Shown: positions 60,201 to 64,000 of the stretch, piece by piece
How positions within the stretch are numbered: the first letter of the stretch is position 1
Layout of the letters: every line of letters begins with the position of its first letter
Source of the DNA: an uncultured Litoreibacter sp.
GTDB lineage: Bacteria > Pseudomonadota > Alphaproteobacteria > Rhodobacterales > Rhodobacteraceae
Length of the DNA: 64,000 bases
NCBI GenBank assembly: GCA_947492995.1
Contig: CANLOU010000003.1
Span: forward strand, 496,001 to 560,000
Direction: 5' to 3'
Program-made: the position numbers and the translations under genes
The notes under the pieces: model-generated
The model's input: only the letters and a program-made list of their open reading frames with translations
What the model was told of the DNA's origin: nothing
Databases searched by the model: none

Positions 60201-60757
60201 AAGTATAAACAGATCATAGGACCGGATTTTAGGAAGACTACTGCAGGATCATCAAAAACCTTCTTAGCCCAAAAGTAGAATATCGGTAAGAAAGGAAGGA
60301 CCACTAGAACCGCAACACCATACCAATCTAGCATTGGGTTACTGTCGGTGGTCAGATGTTTTGTCTTTCCCTTTACCTTTTGCTCAATCAACTTGAGCTT
60401 GTCTTTTTTCTTAGGAAACTCAGAAAGTGACCAAGACACGAGATGTTCAAGAAATGTTCGCCGGAAAGCTGTGCCTTGGGACTTCCATATGTCAAATGTA
60501 AAGAAGCTGAAACGGGTCGAAGTTCCCTGATCCTGGTCGACAAGTTGCTTCTCCGCCATCTCGACGACACTTGACTTACCGCTTCCCCACGCACCTTCCA
60601 ACCCAATCGCACGATCTTCGGATTCAAATTCTGCGATGGCATCGGCTAATGCTAAAGCCGTTTTGTGATGTCCCTTACCATCAAAAAGATCTTTCTTAAT
60701 TGGCGCGTCGATCAATATCTTACGTTTAAATACTTGCTTATCGCCCAACGCTTTCAC
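57242..60757 (-). CDS. KAP-family P-loop NTPase, 1171 aa, with transmembrane segments
   Basis: Walker A GLEGAWGSGKSSVVEMAEK, Walker B-like KIVLVLDNIDRIPKEDL, inserted hydrophobic pair (WYGVAVLVVLPFLPIFYFWAKKVF; GPMICLYFFLVATLLRALL), the KAP layout. Confidence 0.85.
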   Translation of the reverse strand: MKALGDKQVFKRKILIDAPIKKDLFDGKGHHKTALALADAIAEFESEDRAIGLEGAWGSGKSSVVEMAEKQLVDQDQGTSTRFSFFTFDIWKSQGTAFRRTFLEHLVSWSLSEFPKKKDKLKLIEQKVKGKTKHLTTDSNPMLDWYGVAVLVVLPFLPIFYFWAKKVFDDPAVVFLKSGPMICLYFFLVATLLRALLKYAKSSDKDPSFRSSLSRTLLISAKQYESQEVTQHIREVDPNDFEFQETLTEILTTIQGPKNKIVLVLDNIDRIPKEDLDDYWSAVRSIFTKNGTASNAKKNSEITAIVPYDRAHILPTNAFDDDGNIDNEGVFVRRELLSKTFDEILHVAPPVMSNSRAFFESKIAEALPNYNDADELFRCYLIFNSHFGARNKQFTPRQIIAFINELTGLFEMHLGTYDLTTVAVFICFREAIEDDPYVLTDEEFLDSRIRRLAPDTQLEENLAALLYNVDSDLALELLLDSRILSAAEASSADELIALSKSKGFELRVGEVIANSQRIWSSSGELGQVIRNFGKLFEEHDGDARSQIIEGLCLSLSEVKEIVLVEEQYSDYLSLVSYCGEDRVSSVLRTILRKALNSISTEEPADYRMGRNWVSFLSDVREIFKPDAGLSMVESALSTVSLPSIPDFLLGCAYGSHEYAIPLKAHGKISMPVPKNDTDENPLIDFADENYHLAFEAFSELLNANAVKSSQWSLVGQKVIKNLQDAETHETEKFSRTLKILVLLMNKAPKDVRESLDIAPILRSSVFFDGFGEVFEESDNDEGVAHAIFLAHTQLSGEELPALKGVAGAAPTTTAKAGYERFKQLYDGEVDLSDEQLSAIAAHAQERKIVTRWIKDGDKYTAHTLIDGVVRKAFEKPPLPYIGLPTLLGHFGYLDRVLGTDFGRVISQLQDRFTTEEVGKTKLRDVPSGALGKIRDATNEGYQNLFDLVRKELLSINGDDWASYLASSSHEVSLLVEYSALSEISMPDERFRSSFQSFVLNVLDENTDVSSSAINFDAVFQTIPKSFHSDLFRQCREGVRSVTAKGLQNAMRVMPDVIVGVVTDGDRVMAAEKENIIRHFLSTALDAKNRQLLLAFVKLGRKRVADFIKHSADATKDLLTGSMENFAKQEEDREFSRKVSDVVIGAKRTRLVWNGLFPSYESVSVEDDDPAD

Positions 60758-61291
60758 CTCGAAATCAAGAATGTAACCTACCTTTTACGAGTAACCCTTA
60801 AAGTTGTTTATCACAATGCTGTTCAACTCGATACAATGGGCATCCCAGCGCATATTATCCTTTATGTCAGCAACACGGTCATTGTTTTCGATATGCGCCA
60901 GTGAGCAGTTGTAAGTGCGGCGGTTGTCCGAAGAATTCCTACCTACCTACACATTTGCTACTCAGCCTCGGAAAGAAGAGGTTGAACCCTACCCTCACCA
61001 AAGCGGGTCGCGAGGTAATGGTGAAAGCCGTTTTGGGTAGGTCCATACCGTTCAACGAGGCGACCGCACATAATGTTTATGTTGAAGGTCCGCTTTTTCC
61101 ATGCCTAATCTGAAGCTTCATTCCTGCAGCGAAAGTCTCCTTCCCGCCCCGCACCACGATAGTAAAGTCATTTTATCAAAGTTTGTTCGTCACGTGTGGA
61201 AGGCTCGTCGTAGATGAAAATTGGCACTTATGCTCCAAAACCAGCTTTCGAGAACTCCTACCAACTAAGCTGCAGCCTATGGTCAGCATTT

Positions 61292-62863
61292 TCATGCCTC
61301 GAAGTGATCGACCGCTTCCTTCAATTGAGCGAGTGTGTAGCCTTCTTTGAAATATGAAGCCTGAGTCACCCCTTCCTGAGCATGGCCGACCAGACCTTTT
61401 ATAACAGGCTCTGCTACGTTTGCTTGCGCCAGTCTGGTAATCATTGTGTGTCGGAAACTGTGGAAGACAAGAGATGGTTCTTTTAGTCCAAGCTTGGGTA
61501 AGAAGGTCTCGTTGCACCAACGGCCTAGGCTACGGCCATACCCTCCGTTTGCATTGAAGTTGTAGTCCGAGAATAAGCGGTTATTACTCCTCTGGCTTTC
61601 AACAAATTTAAGAAAACCCAAGTTGATCATCTCACTGTGGAGGGGAACTTTACGTCTACTCGCATCGGCCTTCACACGCTTCATGCCGTTGCCTTCGTCG
61701 GTAATGTTCAGAAACCATATACTGTCTTCGCATTGAACGTCTGCAGTTTCGAGTTGGCAGATTTCGTTTAACCTTGCTCCAGTGAATAGTCCCAAGAGTG
61801 AGGCCCACTTGTTACTTTCCTTTCGCACAAGGCCGGAGGGGTTCTGGGTCAGCTCATTGAAGATCAACGCCGTTTGCTCCTTTGAGAACGGTTTTCGCTC
61901 CGTTGCAGCATTCTTGGCCTTTGGTACTTTCATGCCCTCAAACAACTTGTGTGGTGCGTGGCCGTGCCGCTCTGACCAGTCGAAGAACCGACGAAAAGTG
62001 TCGATGTGGCTGTTGATGGTCTTGGGCGATATCCTCCTGTGACCTTTCACTTTGACTGCTTCTGACAAGGACAAAGCTTTCAATGCAGGTTTGGTGTTTC
62101 GGCTTGCAGGTAGAGCCTGCAGTACCTTTTTGACCTCGCTTGCGTCTTGCTTGGAGATCGCTTCCAAAAGGCGCTCTGAACCAAAATACTCGACAAGGAT
62201 ATTAAGATAAGCCCGGACCTGCTTTCTGGTCTTTTCTGGCCACTGACGGGAGTGCTCGTCTATGAAGTCATCGATGGCGCGACCCAGCGGCGCAGAGGCG
62301 GGCGGAGAGGGCGCAATCGTTACGGCAGGCGCATCGTCGTAGGAATAGTGCTCAAGGCGCTCAGCGGCCTTTAAAACGGCCCGCAGCATATCCCGGCGAC
62401 CTTTGCGAAGCTCTTGTTGCATCGCTGGCTGACTATCGCGCCAATCCTGAGCCGAAATTCCAGATTTTCGTATAAACCGACGCACCTTAAGGTATTGATT
62501 GGTATCGCGCTCATGAGTGAGATGATCTTCATGGTCCAGCATCTCACAGCGCACGTCTTCCAATGCGTTCTGAGTGAGGCCGCGAGTGTCTAACCAGTGA
62601 AGGTACTGCTGAAGTTGAGCCTTGAAGTAGGCCGTAACCATCTCCCGAATTTCGTTTCTCTTGTAGGACGTCAAGTCATTGTTATCCCTCATTACTCGCC
62701 CACAGGATGCAAGATGTCTGGCAAGATCACCAGCGCGATCTGGGCATCGTGTTCGAAGGGATAACTTGATTGTTTGTCGGGTTTGGCCTTCAATCGTCGG
62801 AAGTGGCCAACGGAAGTAATAAACTCCATGCCTTGAAGGGCTTAGATAAGATGACAGCATCAT
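61292..62863 (-). CDS. Tyrosine-type site-specific recombinase/integrase
   Basis: GARLNEICQL (Arg box), LVFHSFRHTMITRLAQ (HxxR), LVGHAQEGVTQASYFKEG (H...Y); adjacent to tRNA-Cys. Confidence 0.93.
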   Translation of the reverse strand: MMLSSYLSPSRHGVYYFRWPLPTIEGQTRQTIKLSLRTRCPDRAGDLARHLASCGRVMRDNNDLTSYKRNEIREMVTAYFKAQLQQYLHWLDTRGLTQNALEDVRCEMLDHEDHLTHERDTNQYLKVRRFIRKSGISAQDWRDSQPAMQQELRKGRRDMLRAVLKAAERLEHYSYDDAPAVTIAPSPPASAPLGRAIDDFIDEHSRQWPEKTRKQVRAYLNILVEYFGSERLLEAISKQDASEVKKVLQALPASRNTKPALKALSLSEAVKVKGHRRISPKTINSHIDTFRRFFDWSERHGHAPHKLFEGMKVPKAKNAATERKPFSKEQTALIFNELTQNPSGLVRKESNKWASLLGLFTGARLNEICQLETADVQCEDSIWFLNITDEGNGMKRVKADASRRKVPLHSEMINLGFLKFVESQRSNNRLFSDYNFNANGGYGRSLGRWCNETFLPKLGLKEPSLVFHSFRHTMITRLAQANVAEPVIKGLVGHAQEGVTQASYFKEGYTLAQLKEAVDHFEA

Positions 62864-62870
62864 AGGTCAT

Positions 62871-62885
62871 GTGTCCCACTTTGTG
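62871..62885 (+). repeat. Terminal island repeat GTGTCCCACTTTGTG (putative integrase arm site, right)
   Basis: 14/15 match with 55737-55751. Confidence 0.55.
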
Positions 62886-62930
62886 TCACACTTGACGTAT
62901 TGAAAGCTAAGTTGCTGATTTAGAATAAAA

Positions 62931-63004
62931 TGGAGGCGAGTACCGGAATCGAACCGGTGTACACGGATTTGCAATCCGCTGCGTAACCACTCCGCCAACT
63001 CGCC
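62931..63004 (-). tRNA. tRNA-Cys (GCA)
   Basis: Reverse complement GGCGAGTTGGCGGAGTGGTTACGCAGCGGATTGCAAATCCGTGTACACCGGTTCGAATCCGGTACTCGCCTCCA; acceptor stem, T-loop GGTTCGAATCC, anticodon loop TTGCAAA, encoded CCA. Confidence 0.95.
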
Positions 63005-63137
63005 GCCGGTGGTGCCCGCAGTCTCTAGCCCACGCGTTATTTCCGCGCAAGGCCACATTGGCGGCGATCCGTTATTGTCCGCCCTTTCTTTATGTGGCAA
63101 ACGGGATATAACTGGAACTAGACTGATGAGTTTAGTA

Positions 63138-63791
63138 ATGACTGACTTTGCCACAAACCGCACCATGATGGTGGACACACAGGTCCGCCCCTCTGATGTG
63201 ACCAAATTTCCGATCATCGACGCGATGTTGACGATCCGCAAAGAAGCGTTCGTGCCGCCGTCGCGGCGCGACGTGGCTTACGTGGATGCCAATATCAAGC
63301 TGGGCGGCAATCGGGTGATCCTTGAGGCGCGCACGCTGGCCAAGATGCTGGACGCGCTGGATGTGCAGCAGTCTGAGATGGTGCTGAACGTGGGCGCGGG
63401 GCTGGGATATACCGCCGCGATCCTGTCGCGGATGTGCGAGGCCGTGATTGCGGTCGAGGAAGACGAGGCGCTGGCGTCAGAGGCGGAAAGCAACCTGTCG
63501 GACCAAGACGTCGACAATGTGGTGGTGATCGAGGGCCCGCTTGCGTCGGGCGCGGCCAAGCATGGCCCATACGACTCGATCCTGATCGAAGGCGCGGTGG
63601 AGCAGGTGCCAGCGGCCTTGACCGACCAACTTAAAGATGGCGGTCGTATCGCTGCAGTGTTTGCCAAGGGCGTGCTGGGTGAATGCCGCATCGGCTACAA
63701 AATAGACGGGCAGGTCAGCTGGCGGCTGGCCTTCAACGCAGGCGCACCGGTTTTGCCCGGGTTCGAAGCCGAAAAGGCATTTGCGCTTTAA
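63138..63791 (+). CDS. Protein-L-isoaspartate O-methyltransferase family protein
   Basis: [50 protein letters not shown]...[18 protein letters not shown]. Confidence 0.9.
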   Translation: MTDFATNRTMMVDTQVRPSDVTKFPIIDAMLTIRKEAFVPPSRRDVAYVDANIKLGGNRVILEARTLAKMLDALDVQQSEMVLNVGAGLGYTAAILSRMCEAVIAVEEDEALASEAESNLSDQDVDNVVVIEGPLASGAAKHGPYDSILIEGAVEQVPAALTDQLKDGGRIAAVFAKGVLGECRIGYKIDGQVSWRLAFNAGAPVLPGFEAEKAFAL

Positions 63792-63813
63792 CCCAGAGGA
63801 TTGCGAGGCAGAA

Positions 63814-64000
63814 TGAAATCACCGTCATGGCGTCACGCCGCCGCTCGCATCTCCTGTGTTGCGGTGCTTCTTTTGTCCCCCGTCGCGGCGCAGGCTGAGA
63901 CGCTGCAAGACGCGCTGGTTTCGGCCTACAAGAATTCAAACCTGCTGGAACAAAACCGCGCCCTGCTGCGGGCGACCGATGAAAATGTTGCGGTGGCCTT
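63814..64000 (+). CDS. TolC-like outer membrane efflux protein (5' part; truncated by window end)
   Basis: Manual translation MKSPSWRHAAARISCVAVLLLSPVAAQAETLQDALVSAYKNSNLLEQNRALLRATDENVAVA; signal peptide followed by OEP-like start. Confidence 0.8.

Larger units (their letters stand above)
55659..62947. mobile_element. tRNA-Cys-integrated genomic island, about 7.27 kb
   Basis: Exact 17-bp direct repeats at both ends, integrase next to the tRNA 3' end, abrupt AT-rich composition relative to flanks. Confidence 0.9.

Noticed and set aside
60901-61113. 70-aa ORF in the KAP-integrase gap
   Set aside because: No Shine-Dalgarno or recognisable motif; likely spurious.
62867-63241. 124-aa minus-strand ORF across tRNA-Cys
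   Set aside because: Reads through the tRNA gene and the promoter of the isoaspartate methyltransferase-like gene; not a plausible protein.

Overview
This 64 kb window looks like an alphaproteobacterial chromosome of Rhodobacteraceae/Roseobacter type, judged from gene content, operon structure and high GC. Most of it is dense housekeeping and catabolic coding: lgt, ubiK-like, an amino-acid ABC transporter, an M3 peptidase, a GcvT-type FAD oxidoreductase, a BMP/nucleoside ABC transporter plus xdhABC, dnaE, slyX, hisS-hisZ-hisG, a B12-dependent RNR, an aldehyde dehydrogenase/aminotransferase/SDR/FAD-oxidase operon, and a malonate locus (GntR regulator, TRAP transporter, malonyl-CoA decarboxylase, malonyl-CoA synthetase). 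The clear accessory region is a compact, AT-rich 7.27 kb island (about 55659-62947). It is integrated at the 3' end of a tRNA-Cys gene and bounded by a 17-bp exact direct repeat (TGGAGGCGAGTACCGGA). It carries a tyrosine integrase, an XRE regulator with a tandem 15-bp operator, a divergent small membrane protein, and one very large (1171 aa) membrane-associated KAP-type P-loop NTPase, which makes it a candidate undescribed anti-phage or conflict system. Other notable signals are a 73-bp collinear intergenic repeat (palindrome plus CtrA-like box), a 22-bp repeat that also lies inside the xdhB and nrdJ coding sequences, a nested inverted repeat inside the M3 peptidase gene, a perfect TTGTATACAA palindrome upstream of the malonate operon, an unassigned envelope protein cluster with a trypsin-like protein, and a small membrane protein between the two BMP-transporter permeases. 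All calls were made by reading the sequence and ORF translations; no database searches were run.
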